Source: Deltaproteobacteria bacterium
Lineage (GTDB): Bacteria; Myxococcota; Myxococcia; SLRQ01
Assembly (NCBI GenBank): GCA_029210625.1
Contig: JARGFU010000003.1
Coordinates: 186,001 to 250,000 of the forward strand
DNA length: 64,000 nt
Direction of reading: 5' to 3'
Shown: positions 42,434 to 50,098 of the stretch, one piece after another
Layout of the letters: each line of letters opens with the position of its first letter
Numbering within the stretch: the stretch's first letter is position 1
The notes under the pieces: generated by a model
Told to the model about the DNA's origin: nothing
Seen by the model: the letters and a program-made list of their open reading frames with translations, nothing else
The model's database searches: none
Position numbers and translations under genes: made by a program

Positions 42434-43597
42434 CTAGCCGATGATCATCGACTCGGAGGCGTAGCCCGTGCCCCCGTCGGCGAAGCGCTCCAGGGTGTAT
42501 CGGTCGAAGAAGGGATCCTTGTCACCACCCGTGAGCCAGCGCGCGCAGGACTCGGTGACCGCCGGGGCCATCATGAAGCCGTGGCCGCCGAAGCCCACCA
42601 GCTGCACGAAGCCGGGGAGCCCCGGCGTCTCGCCCACGATGGGGTGCTCGTCGGGGGTGACGTCGTAGCAGCCGGCCCACTGGCGCAGCACCCGGACGCC
42701 CCGCAGGGCGGGGATCAGGTTGGTGGCCGCCTCGGCGAAGCGGGTCGCGAACTCGAAGGAGCTCTCGAAGGTGAGGCCCGGCGGCTCGTCGGGGTCGCCC
42801 ATGCCGCCTACGATCTCGCCCCGCATGGACTGGGAGAAGTAGAGGCCCGAGCCCAGGAGGGAGACCATCGGCCCCAGGAAGGGCTTGAGGCTCTCGGTGA
42901 CCATGATCTCGTGGCGGTAGGGCTTGTTGGGCAGCTCGACGCCGGCCAGGGCCGCCAGCCGGGGGCTCCAGGCGCCGGTGGCGTTCACCACGATCTTCGT
43001 CGCGATGGAGCCCCGGCTGGTGCGCACGGCGGTGATCTCCGAGCCCTGGCGCTCGATCCCCGTCACCTCGGTGAAGGGGGAGACGGTGACCCCGGCCGCG
43101 GTGGCCTGCTGGGCGTAGCCCCAGACGAAGGGCCAGGGGAAGACCACCCCGTCGTCGGGGTTGTAGGCGGCGCCGAGGATGCCCTGGAGCTCCAGCTCGG
43201 GGACGATCTTCCGGGCGGCGGCCGGGGAGAGCAGCCGGGTGGGGACGCCGCAGCGGTTCTGGAGGGCGACGTTCTTCTCGACGGCGGCCATCACCTCGGC
43301 GTCCCGGGCGAGGAAGAGGTAGCCCCCCTGCCGGAACCAGATGTTCATCCGCATCTCTCGGGCGAAGGCCTTGCACAGCTCGATGCTGCGCAGCATCAGG
43401 CGGATGTTGTCCTCGGTGGACCACTGGGCCCGGATGCCGCCGCCGTTGCGGCCCGAGGCCCCGTAGCAGAGGTAGCTCTGCTCCAGGACGACGACGTCGG
43501 TGAGGCCTCGCCGGGCGAGGTTGTAGGCCAGGCCCAGGCCCATGACGCCGCCGCCGACGATGACGATCTCGGCGCGCTCGGGGAGGGCGCCGCTCAT
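42434..43597 (-). CDS. FAD amine dehydrogenase, beta subunit (SoxB/DadA-like)
   Basis: 387 residues of the DAO superfamily: FAD-binding IVIVGGGVMGLGLAYNLARRG, the second motif SGRNGGGIRAQW, and the C-terminal QLVGFGGHGFMMAPA. It resembles the catalytic subunit of sarcosine oxidase, D-hydroxyproline dehydrogenase and HcnC. It would oxidise a secondary or D-amino acid at the flavin. It overlaps the small [2Fe-2S] gene by ATGA; the alpha subunit gene is just upstream, making an alpha-gamma-beta operon. Confidence 0.85.
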   Translation of the reverse strand: MSGALPERAEIVIVGGGVMGLGLAYNLARRGLTDVVVLEQSYLCYGASGRNGGGIRAQWSTEDNIRLMLRSIELCKAFAREMRMNIWFRQGGYLFLARDAEVMAAVEKNVALQNRCGVPTRLLSPAAARKIVPELELQGILGAAYNPDDGVVFPWPFVWGYAQQATAAGVTVSPFTEVTGIERQGSEITAVRTSRGSIATKIVVNATGAWSPRLAALAGVELPNKPYRHEIMVTESLKPFLGPMVSLLGSGLYFSQSMRGEIVGGMGDPDEPPGLTFESSFEFATRFAEAATNLIPALRGVRVLRQWAGCYDVTPDEHPIVGETPGLPGFVQLVGFGGHGFMMAPAVTESCARWLTGGDKDPFFDRYTLERFADGGTGYASESMIIG

Positions 43598-43899
43598 CCG
43601 CCGCTCCCGGGCTCGGCGTCCGGGTCGCCCGCGGCCATCGCGGCCAGCTCGCCCAGGGGCACCAGCCCGACCGGGGGCCGGGGGGTGATGGGCAGGAGGT
43701 CCTGGGCCGGGACGCCGGCCTCGCGCAGGAGCCGGGCGATGCCGGTCAGGCAGCTGCGGCCCTGGCAGATGCCGGTGCCGAAGCCCGTGTAGCGCTTCAC
43801 CGACTCGACGTCCCGGTAGCCCTTCTCGATGGCGGCCTTCACGTCGGTGAGGGTGATGTCCTCGCAGGCGCAGATGAGGGTGCGGTCGCTACCCGGCAT
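43594..43899 (-). CDS. Small BFD-like [2Fe-2S] protein, gamma subunit
   Basis: 101 residues with the bacterioferritin-associated-ferredoxin-like cluster motif: CACEDIT near residues 10-16 and GTGICQGRSC at about 41-50, giving the CxC...CxxxxC ligand pattern. In related dehydrogenases this domain passes electrons between the two flavoproteins. Here it is a stand-alone gene, overlapping alpha by 11 bases and beta by four, which fixes its place as a subunit of the same complex. The last 35 residues are Pro/Ala-rich and probably disordered. Confidence 0.85.
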   Translation of the reverse strand: MPGSDRTLICACEDITLTDVKAAIEKGYRDVESVKRYTGFGTGICQGRSCLTGIARLLREAGVPAQDLLPITPRPPVGLVPLGELAAMAAGDPDAEPGSGG

Positions 43900-45256
43900 G
43901 GTCGTGCTCCGGCGGGCGGGAGAGGGCGAAGGCCGCGGCGGCGGAGCCGGCCCGGGCCCCGGACTCGCTGGCCTCGGCCGGGCTCATCCGGGCGGTCATC
44001 GAGCCGGCGGCGAAGACCCCCGGCCGCGGGGTGGAGCCGTCCGGGGCCACCCGGGCCTCGAAGGCCGAGCGCTCGTCGGACCAGCCGGGCTGCCCCCCGG
44101 CGGCGTGGAAGAGCTCCAGGCAGGGGTGGCCGGGCAGCGAGTGGATCAGGGCGTCGCAGGCCAGCCGCTTCTCCCCCTCGGGGGTGGCGAGGACGACCTG
44201 CTCGACCCAGTGGCGGCCGTTGACCCCCAGCACCCGGGTCTCGCCCCGGCCGAGGGCGGCCTCGGCGGGGAGGGTGGCGACGATGCTGGCGCCGGCCTCC
44301 TCGAGGAGGGCGCGGAGCCGGTCGGTCAGCTCGTCCATGGCGCAGAGCAGGACCTTGCGCCCCGGCAGGACCCCCCAGCGGGCGACCAGCTCGGCGGCCC
44401 AGCGGGCGTCGAAGAGGCCCGGCAGATCGTTGTTCTCGAAGCGGGAGAGGCCCACGTAGTTGCCGGTGGCCAGCACCACCGCCCGCGGGAGGATGCGCTG
44501 CAGCCGCTGAGCCTGCCGCACGACGACCTCCAGGGGGTGGCCGGGCCCGGAGATCCACTCGGCCGAGGTGCCGGTGCGCACCCGCAGGCCGGGGAGGGTG
44601 GTCCGCGGCTCGTCCTCGTGGAGGGGGGAGCGCAGGCGGCCGCCCAGCTCCGGGAGGGCCTCGACGAGGAGCGGCCGGGCTCCCGCGCCCTGGATCGCCC
44701 GGGCCGCGGCGATGCCCGCGTTGCCGCCGCCGATGACCAGGACCTCGACGCCCTCGGGCCCCTGGTCCAGGAGCGGGGGCAGCCCCTCGGCCGCCGGGAG
44801 GGCGCCGGGCAGGTGGCCGAGGCCGGAGAGCTTGCGGACCACCTTCTGCACCACCGGCTGGATCAGGGGCATCCCGGTGAACATGGCGTGGTGGTCGAGG
44901 CCCCGGGGGAAGAGCCAGTCGGTGGCCGCCAGGAGATCGTTCTCGGCCGAGCCGAGGGCGTTCTGCCGCTCCACCACCATCCCCTCGCTCACCGGGGTCT
45001 GGCAGGCCTGCCGGTTGGGCTGGCCGTCGACCCGGCAGAGGCACTGGTGGCAGTGGCCCCGGCCGCAGGGCGCCCCCCGGACCCGGTGGTACTTCGAGGA
45101 GCGGCCGATGACCTGGACCCCGGCCCCCATCAGGGCAGCGGCCAGGGGCTCACCCGGGCGGGCGGTGATCGTCTCACCATCGAGGGTGATCGTGACCTCG
45201 GAGTCGGGGGAGGGATCGAGGCGGGAGGTGGTCACGGGGGGGACGGTATCTCCCAA
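43889..45256 (-). CDS. FAD/NAD oxidoreductase with N-terminal [2Fe-2S] domain, alpha subunit
   Basis: 455 residues. Residues 18-95 are a Fer2_4-type ferredoxin domain with ligands in APCGRGHCHQCLC and a last Cys in RQACQTPV. A pyridine-nucleotide-disulfide-type flavoprotein follows: VLVIGGGNAGIAAARAIQ near 171 and VVLATGNYVG near 265. It matches the N-terminal half of sarcosine oxidase alpha and HcnA+HcnB fused, and the alpha subunit of D-hydroxyproline dehydrogenases. It would accept electrons from beta via gamma and pass them to a carrier. First gene of the operon; start context is repeat copy C and the AT-rich island. Confidence 0.85.
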   Translation of the reverse strand: MGDTVPPVTTSRLDPSPDSEVTITLDGETITARPGEPLAAALMGAGVQVIGRSSKYHRVRGAPCGRGHCHQCLCRVDGQPNRQACQTPVSEGMVVERQNALGSAENDLLAATDWLFPRGLDHHAMFTGMPLIQPVVQKVVRKLSGLGHLPGALPAAEGLPPLLDQGPEGVEVLVIGGGNAGIAAARAIQGAGARPLLVEALPELGGRLRSPLHEDEPRTTLPGLRVRTGTSAEWISGPGHPLEVVVRQAQRLQRILPRAVVLATGNYVGLSRFENNDLPGLFDARWAAELVARWGVLPGRKVLLCAMDELTDRLRALLEEAGASIVATLPAEAALGRGETRVLGVNGRHWVEQVVLATPEGEKRLACDALIHSLPGHPCLELFHAAGGQPGWSDERSAFEARVAPDGSTPRPGVFAAGSMTARMSPAEASESGARAGSAAAAFALSRPPEHDHAG

Positions 45257-45309
45257 GGGGGCCGAGATCCACCCGGATCGACGGGAGATTGCGTGGCTCC
45301 CGGGAGAGG

Positions 45310-45344
45310 CCGTGCACGTGCACGTGGCCGTGTACGTGGACGGG
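45310..45344. repeat. CGTGNA hexamer-periodic intergenic element, copy C
   Basis: Units CGTGCA, CGTGCA, CGTGGC, CGTGTA, CGTGGA preceded by GGAGAGGC and closed by CGGG. The third unit breaks the pattern (GGC). It is the left arm facing copy D. Confidence 0.75.
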
Positions 45345-45354
45345 AATCAAGCCC

Positions 45355-45412
45355 AAGAAAATACATCAACAAGAATGTCTAAATAATCAAAAAATAAAGA
45401 GAAAATGCAGAC
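45355..45412. other. AT-rich island (about 24% GC) in a GC-rich chromosome
   Basis: Counting bases, 14 of 58 are G or C. It contains CTAAATAATC and A-runs and is bounded by the inverted hexamer copies C and D. It may be the promoter/UP-element region for the divergent operons or a footprint of an insertion. TAAATA at 45380-45385 could act as a -10 toward the VWA gene. Confidence 0.6.
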
Positions 45413-45434
45413 AAGCCTGACTCCCCATGGGCCT

Positions 45435-45472
45435 CCCGACGTGCACGTACACGTCCACGTACACGCGCACGG
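45435..45472. repeat. CGTGNA hexamer-periodic intergenic element, copy D (inverted)
   Basis: On the minus strand: five units (CGTGCG, CGTGTA, CGTGGA, CGTGTA, CGTGCA) preceded by GGAAAATC and closed by CGTCGGG. It is inverted relative to copies A-C and could pair with copy C across about 90 bases. Confidence 0.75.
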
Positions 45473-45534
45473 ATTTTCCTTTGAACCTTTCGAGCCCGGG
45501 GCCCGCTTCCAGTCGAACCCAAAGGAGGCCCCGC

Positions 45535-47145
45535 ATGTCCCGCGATCCCCACGGCTACATCTCGTTCAAGTCCCTCGCCGCCCTCTCCGGCGCCCTCGTC
45601 ATGGGAGGGCTCTTCACCGTCTCCCTCTTCGGAGACAACATCCGGTCGCTCTTCGGCGCCTCGGCCGACAGCCTGGCGGGCAACGAGTACCGCTACCCCA
45701 TGGCCGGGGTGGCCCTCGAGGGCCACAAGAGCCTGGCCGACTTCTCCGCGGCCAGCGCCGATTCGCCCTACGGCGGTGAGGTCGCCAGCGGGGACAAGCA
45801 CGAGGACCACGGGGTCAACGGCTTCTTCTCCACCGAGCAGGATCGCTTCTCGACCTTCGCCATCGACGTCGACACCGCCTCCTACACCTTCTCCCGGCGC
45901 GCCATCCGGGAGGGGAGGCTGCCCCACGCCGCGGGGGTGCGGGTGGAGGAGTTCGTCAACGCCTTCGCCTACGGCTACCCGGCGCCCCGGCAGGCCCCCT
46001 TCTCGGTCTCGGTGGACGGGATGCCCTCACCCTTCGACCCCGACCGGGTCTTCCTCCGCGTGGGCCTGCAGGGCCGCCGCGTCGAGGCGAAGGACCGCAA
46101 GCCCGCCCGCCTCGTCTTCCTGGTGGACGTCTCGGGCTCGATGTCCTCGCCGGACAAGCTGCCGATGGCCCAGGAGGCCCTGAAGCTCCTGGCCCGGAAC
46201 CTCCGGCCGAAGGACACGGTGGCCCTCTGCACCTACGCCGGCTCCACCCGCCTGGTGCTGCCCCCCACCGGCGCCGAGGACCTCGAGACCATCGAGGAGG
46301 CCATCGACTCCCTGACCAGCGGCGGCGGCACGGCCATGAACAGCGGCCTGGAGACCGCCTACGCCCTGGCCCGCAAGGGCCTCTCGCCCCAGGTCACCAC
46401 CCGGGTCATCGTCCTCTCGGACGGCGACGCCAACCTCGGGCCCTCGCGGACCGGCGACATGCTGCAGACCATCGCCCAGGGCGCCCGGGAGGGCGTGACC
46501 CTCACCACCGTCGGCTTCGGCAGCGGCAACTACAACGACGCCGCCATGGAGCGCCTGGCGGACGAGGGCAACGGGCAGAGCGTCTACATCGACGGCCCCA
46601 AGGAGGCCCGCAAGGTCTTCCAGGCCCAGCTCGAGGGCACCCTGGAGGTCATCGCCAAGGACGTGAAGATCCAGGTCGAGTTCGACTCCTCGGTGGTGAA
46701 GCGCTACCGCCTGGTGGGCTACGAGAACCGCGACATCGCCGACCGCGACTTCCGCAACGACGCCCGGGACGCCGGCGAGGTGGGCGCGGGCCACAGCGTC
46801 ACCGCCGTCTACGAGCTGGAGCTCACCGACCGCGCCGCCGACCTCGGCACCGTGCGGGTGCGGGCCAAGGACCCGGAGGCGGGGGTCGAGGATCCGGCCA
46901 CCGAGTACGCCTTCGCCATCGGCGCCACCGCCGTGGGCCCGGCCGCGGAGGCCTCGGACGACCTGCGCTTCGCCCTGGGCGTGGCCTCCCTGGCCGAGCG
47001 GCTGCGGGGCAGCGCCTTCGCCCTCGAGTGGAGCGCCGAGACCATCGTCGAGCTGACCTGCGACGCCGCCGGCCAGAGCGACGAGCGGGTCGAGCACTGC
47101 GAGCTGGCCCGCCAGGCCGCCCACCTGCTCGAGAGCCGCAGCTAG
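45535..47145 (+). CDS. VWA-domain protein of the YfbK/von Willebrand family
   Basis: 536 residues. An N-terminal helix (about 15-35, LAALSGALVMGGLFTVSLFG) anchors or exports it; a von_Willebrand N-domain follows (FSTFAIDVDTASYTFSRRAIREG near 100-120); the VWA domain starts near 190 with an intact MIDAS metal site DVSGS (198-202), TSGGGTAMNSG and SDGDANLG; a DUF3520-like C-terminal region ends the protein. Function of YfbK proteins is not settled. ATG 45535 is fixed by AAGGAGG six bases upstream. Divergent from the dehydrogenase operon and convergent with yggT. Confidence 0.9.
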   Translation: MSRDPHGYISFKSLAALSGALVMGGLFTVSLFGDNIRSLFGASADSLAGNEYRYPMAGVALEGHKSLADFSAASADSPYGGEVASGDKHEDHGVNGFFSTEQDRFSTFAIDVDTASYTFSRRAIREGRLPHAAGVRVEEFVNAFAYGYPAPRQAPFSVSVDGMPSPFDPDRVFLRVGLQGRRVEAKDRKPARLVFLVDVSGSMSSPDKLPMAQEALKLLARNLRPKDTVALCTYAGSTRLVLPPTGAEDLETIEEAIDSLTSGGGTAMNSGLETAYALARKGLSPQVTTRVIVLSDGDANLGPSRTGDMLQTIAQGAREGVTLTTVGFGSGNYNDAAMERLADEGNGQSVYIDGPKEARKVFQAQLEGTLEVIAKDVKIQVEFDSSVVKRYRLVGYENRDIADRDFRNDARDAGEVGAGHSVTAVYELELTDRAADLGTVRVRAKDPEAGVEDPATEYAFAIGATAVGPAAEASDDLRFALGVASLAERLRGSAFALEWSAETIVELTCDAAGQSDERVEHCELARQAAHLLESRS

Positions 47146-47147
47146 GG

Positions 47148-47408
47148 TCAGTGCGCCTGGAAGTAGGGCACCAGCAGCGACTGCAGGAAGTTCACCGCCA
47201 GGATCAGCACGATGGGAGAGAAGTCCATCATCCCCCAGGTCAGATAGCGCTTGAACGGCCTCGTCATGGGGTCGACCAGGGTCCCGAGAACCTTGTTGAT
47301 GGGGTTCTCGGGATCTCTGATCACCCAGGTGATGAGCACCCGCGCGATGATCACGTAGGTGAAGAACTCCAGGAAGCGATAGATCAAGAGTGCGAGGTTG
47401 GGGGACAT
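47148..47408 (-). CDS. YggT-family membrane protein
   Basis: 86 residues, two helices (about 5-27 and 63-82), with the family phrases YVIIARVLITWVIRDPENP and LVDPMTRPFKRYL near the middle. YggT proteins influence division or osmotic homeostasis in several bacteria but lack a defined activity. It touches the YggS stop (one shared base) and was probably once followed by proC and yggU (see findings). Confidence 0.9.
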   Translation of the reverse strand: MSPNLALLIYRFLEFFTYVIIARVLITWVIRDPENPINKVLGTLVDPMTRPFKRYLTWGMMDFSPIVLILAVNFLQSLLVPYFQAH

Positions 47409-48118
47409 CAGACTTTCGGTGGCCTCTGGCCGAAGAGGGCGGTACCCACACGGACCAGGGTGGCGCCCTCTTCGATCGCCACCTCCAGGTCATGGCTCAT
47501 CCCCATGGACAGCCAGGACAACTTGATTCTTCCCCCGGCGGATCGCAAGTCGGCCTCCAGGGAGTCCCTCAGGGCCGCAAGTTGCCGGAAATAGGGGCGG
47601 ACCTCCTCGGGATCGTCGAAGTAGGGGGGCAGGGACATCAGGCCCCGCACCTCGATCCCCGGCAGCTCCGCCATCTGCTCGAGGAGGGAAGGGAGCTCCT
47701 CGGGCCGGGCGCCGTGCTTGCTCTCCTCGCCGCCGAGGTGCACGGCCACCAGGCAGGCGGCCACGACCCCCTCCCGCTCGGCGCGATCCGAGAGGGCCTC
47801 GGCCGCGGCGAGGCGGTCCAGGCCGTGGCAGAGGTGGGCCGGCCCGGCCAGGTAGCGGACCTTGTTGCGCTGGACCGGGCCGATGAAGTGCCAGCGCAGG
47901 TCGGGGAGGTCGGCCAGGGCGGCGGCCTTGTCGCGCAGCTCCTGGGCGTAGTTCTCGCCGAAGTCCCGGACCCCGGCCTCGTAGGCCGCGCGGATCGCCT
48001 CGGGGGGGTGGCGCTTGGAGACCGCCACCAGCCGCACCTCGGAGGGGTCCCGGCCGGCCCGCGCGCAGGCGGCGTCGATCCTCGCCTGGACGCCGGCGAG
48101 GCGCTCCGGGAAGCTCAC
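47408..48118 (-). CDS. YggS-family PLP homeostasis protein (PLPBP)
   Basis: 236 residues, a one-domain TIM-barrel PLP carrier. VRLVAVSKRHPPEAIRAAYEAG contains the PLP lysine near residue 36; GENYAQEL, WHFIGPVQRNK and LSMGMSHDLEVAIEEGATLVRVGTALFG are family signatures. It keeps free PLP in check and affects amino-acid pools. The start is GTG 48118, overlapping the Maf stop by GTGA; the longer frame to 48250 is a shadow of maf. Confidence 0.93.
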   Translation of the reverse strand: MSFPERLAGVQARIDAACARAGRDPSEVRLVAVSKRHPPEAIRAAYEAGVRDFGENYAQELRDKAAALADLPDLRWHFIGPVQRNKVRYLAGPAHLCHGLDRLAAAEALSDRAEREGVVAACLVAVHLGGEESKHGARPEELPSLLEQMAELPGIEVRGLMSLPPYFDDPEEVRPYFRQLAALRDSLEADLRSAGGRIKLSWLSMGMSHDLEVAIEEGATLVRVGTALFGQRPPKV

Positions 48119-48738
48119 GGCGCCGCCTCCCCGGCGTAGTCCGCGTCCCAGGGCAGGGGCAGGCCGGCGGCGGCGAGGAGCTCGGCGGTCTCGGGCAGGG
48201 GCAGCCCGATGACGTTGGAGTGCGAGCCCTCGATGCGCTCGATCATCCATCCGGCCAGGCCCTGGATGCCGTAGGCGCCCGCCTTGTCCAGGGGCTCGCC
48301 CGTGCCCACGTACCAGGCGATCTTGTCCGGATCGAGGCGGCGGAACTGCACCACCGTGGTCACGACCCGGTCCTCGATCTCGCCCCCGAAGGCCACCGCG
48401 AGGCCGGTGAGGACCCGGTGCCGCCGGCCCGAGAGCAGGCGCAGCATCCGGTGGGCGTCCTCCGCGTCCTCCGGCTTGCCGAGGATCTCTTCGTCGTGGC
48501 CGTCTCCGGCGTCCAGGACCACTGCCGTGTCGGCCGCCAGCACCACCGAGGCCGGCGCCCGGGCGGAGCCGGCGGCGGCCTTGGCCCGGGCCAGGCGGCG
48601 GACGTAGGCGGCGGGCGCCTCACCGGCGCGGGGCGACTCGTCCACCGCGACGCCGGCGGAGTCGAAGGGGACGCCGAGCGCTTCGAGGAAGGCCCGGCGG
48701 CGGGGGGAGGCGGTGGCGAGGAAGAGGGTGGGGCGCAT
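48115..48738 (-). CDS. Maf-family nucleotide pyrophosphatase
   Basis: 207 residues. Maf/YhdE proteins hydrolyse non-canonical or pyrimidine NTPs to NMPs and can delay septation. Seen: the N-terminal FLATASPRRRAFLEALG, LAADTAVVLD, ILGKPEDAEDAHRMLRLLSGRRHRV and YVGTGEPLDKAGAYGIQG. ATG 48738 is preferred; an in-frame GTG at 48756 adds six residues. First gene of the maf-yggS-yggT run, divergent from the GGDEF gene. Confidence 0.92.
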   Translation of the reverse strand: MRPTLFLATASPRRRAFLEALGVPFDSAGVAVDESPRAGEAPAAYVRRLARAKAAAGSARAPASVVLAADTAVVLDAGDGHDEEILGKPEDAEDAHRMLRLLSGRRHRVLTGLAVAFGGEIEDRVVTTVVQFRRLDPDKIAWYVGTGEPLDKAGAYGIQGLAGWMIERIEGSHSNVIGLPLPETAELLAAAGLPLPWDADYAGEAAP

Positions 48739-48828
48739 CGTCCGGTCTTCTATCACGAGGCGCCAAATCTCGTTTCGAGCCCGGAACGCGGCTATGCTGG
48801 AGGCCGTCCGGTAGCGACCGGGGAACCC

Positions 48829-49938
48829 ATGTCAGGCAGAAGTGAAGATCCCGCGCGGCTGCTTGCCGAGCTCGCCGCGGTGCAGGAGATCGGCAAGGTG
48901 CTCACCTCGACCCTCGAGGTCCAGGAGGTGCTGCGCCGGATCATGGGCCAGGTCTCCGAGCTGCTCTGCCCCCGCCGCTGGTCGATGCTCCTCACCGAGG
49001 AGGACGGATCCCTCTCCTTCGAGGTGGCGGTGGGTGAGGGCAGCGATCGCCTCCAGGGCACCCGGATCGGCCCCGGGGAGGGCATCGCCGGCTGGGTGGC
49101 CTCGAAGGGCGAGCCCGTGCTGCTGGACGACGCCCGCGCCGACGAGCGCTGGTCCGATCGCTTCGACGAGGCCACCGGCTTCGCGACCGAGCGGGTGCTC
49201 GCCGTGCCCATGGTGGCCCGGGAGCGGATCCTGGGGGTGATCGAGCTGGTGGGCGGCCCCTCGGACGATCCCTTCACCGAGAACGACCTGCGCCTGCTCT
49301 CCTCCCTGGCGGACTACGCGGCCATCGGGCTGATGAACGCCCGCAACTACGACCGCGTCCAGGCCCTCACGATCCGCGACGACCACACCGGCCTCTTCAA
49401 CGCCCGCTTCCTCTTTCGCACCCTGCGGCTCGAGGTCGAGCGAGCCCGCCGCTACCTCCACCCGGTCTCCCTGATCTTCCTGGACCTCGACCGCTTCAAG
49501 GAGGTCAACGACACCCACGGCCACCTCTCCGGCTCCGCCCTGCTCAAGGAGGTGGGCCAGGTGATCGAGGAGGCCAGCCGGGCCACCGACACGGTCTGCC
49601 GCTACGGCGGGGACGAGTTCGCGGTGGTCCTGCCCGAGACCGGCCGGGACGGGGCGCGCAACAGCGCCGAGCGGATCTTGAGCGCCATGCGCGAGCACGT
49701 CTTCCTCAAGGAGCGGGGGATGGCCGTCCACCTCTCGGCCTCCTTCGGCTGCGCCACCTTCCCGGACGACGCCAAGAGCTCCGAGGGGCTGCTCTCGGCC
49801 GCCGATCACGCGATGTACGCCGCCAAGGAGGCGGGCCGGGACCGCATCTGCCGGGCGAGCCGGGCCCTGCTGAGCGAGGAGCCGGGGGAGACCGACGCGG
49901 AGGACGCCTCCGGGCGCAGCCGGGCCGAGCGCGCCTGA
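48829..49938 (+). CDS. Soluble diguanylate cyclase (GAF-GGDEF)
   Basis: 369 residues with no membrane segment: a GAF domain (20-175) with IGPGEGIAGWV and a GGDEF domain (185-345). The active site is canonical GGDEF (260-264), and an I-site RATD is at 251-254, five residues before. FLDLDRFKEVNDTHGH supplies metal and GTP-binding residues. Predicted to make c-di-GMP under feedback inhibition. ATG 48829 follows GGGGAACCC. Frame extends upstream but only through shadow sequence. Acidic tail of about 20 residues. Confidence 0.9.
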   Translation: MSGRSEDPARLLAELAAVQEIGKVLTSTLEVQEVLRRIMGQVSELLCPRRWSMLLTEEDGSLSFEVAVGEGSDRLQGTRIGPGEGIAGWVASKGEPVLLDDARADERWSDRFDEATGFATERVLAVPMVARERILGVIELVGGPSDDPFTENDLRLLSSLADYAAIGLMNARNYDRVQALTIRDDHTGLFNARFLFRTLRLEVERARRYLHPVSLIFLDLDRFKEVNDTHGHLSGSALLKEVGQVIEEASRATDTVCRYGGDEFAVVLPETGRDGARNSAERILSAMREHVFLKERGMAVHLSASFGCATFPDDAKSSEGLLSAADHAMYAAKEAGRDRICRASRALLSEEPGETDAEDASGRSRAERA

Positions 49939-50041
49939 CGCAGGCCCATGACGCGCCGCGTCTTTCGGGCCGAGGCCCGGAGGTGCTTTCGATCGGGGTG
50001 TGGCGGCTGATCCCAGGGCTCCTGGAGCCTCCCGGAAGAAA

Positions 50042-50056
50042 ACGACCTCGGGTCGT
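50042..50056 (+). terminator. Short hairpin downstream of the GGDEF gene
   Basis: ACGACC (50042-50047), loop TCG, GGTCGT (50051-50056), followed by CTTT. Stem of six, partly extended by AAA/TTT. Plausible weak intrinsic terminator about 100 bases past the GGDEF gene. Confidence 0.4.
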
Positions 50057-50098
50057 CTTTCGACGGAACTTCCCCGGCGCAGGGGCGTCGGTACTTCC

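Larger units (their letters stand above)
45257..45534. other. 278-base divergent intergenic region
   Basis: Lies between the divergent alpha-subunit and VWA genes. It contains hexamer element copies C and D in opposite orientation and, between them, an AT-rich island. An AAGGAGG ribosome site for the VWA gene is at 45522-45528. No small gene with a credible start was found. Confidence 0.7.

Noticed and set aside
45257-45534. Insertion sequence ends around the AT-rich island
   Set aside because: Inverted hexamer copies could act as ends, but there is no transposase and no target-site duplication visible.
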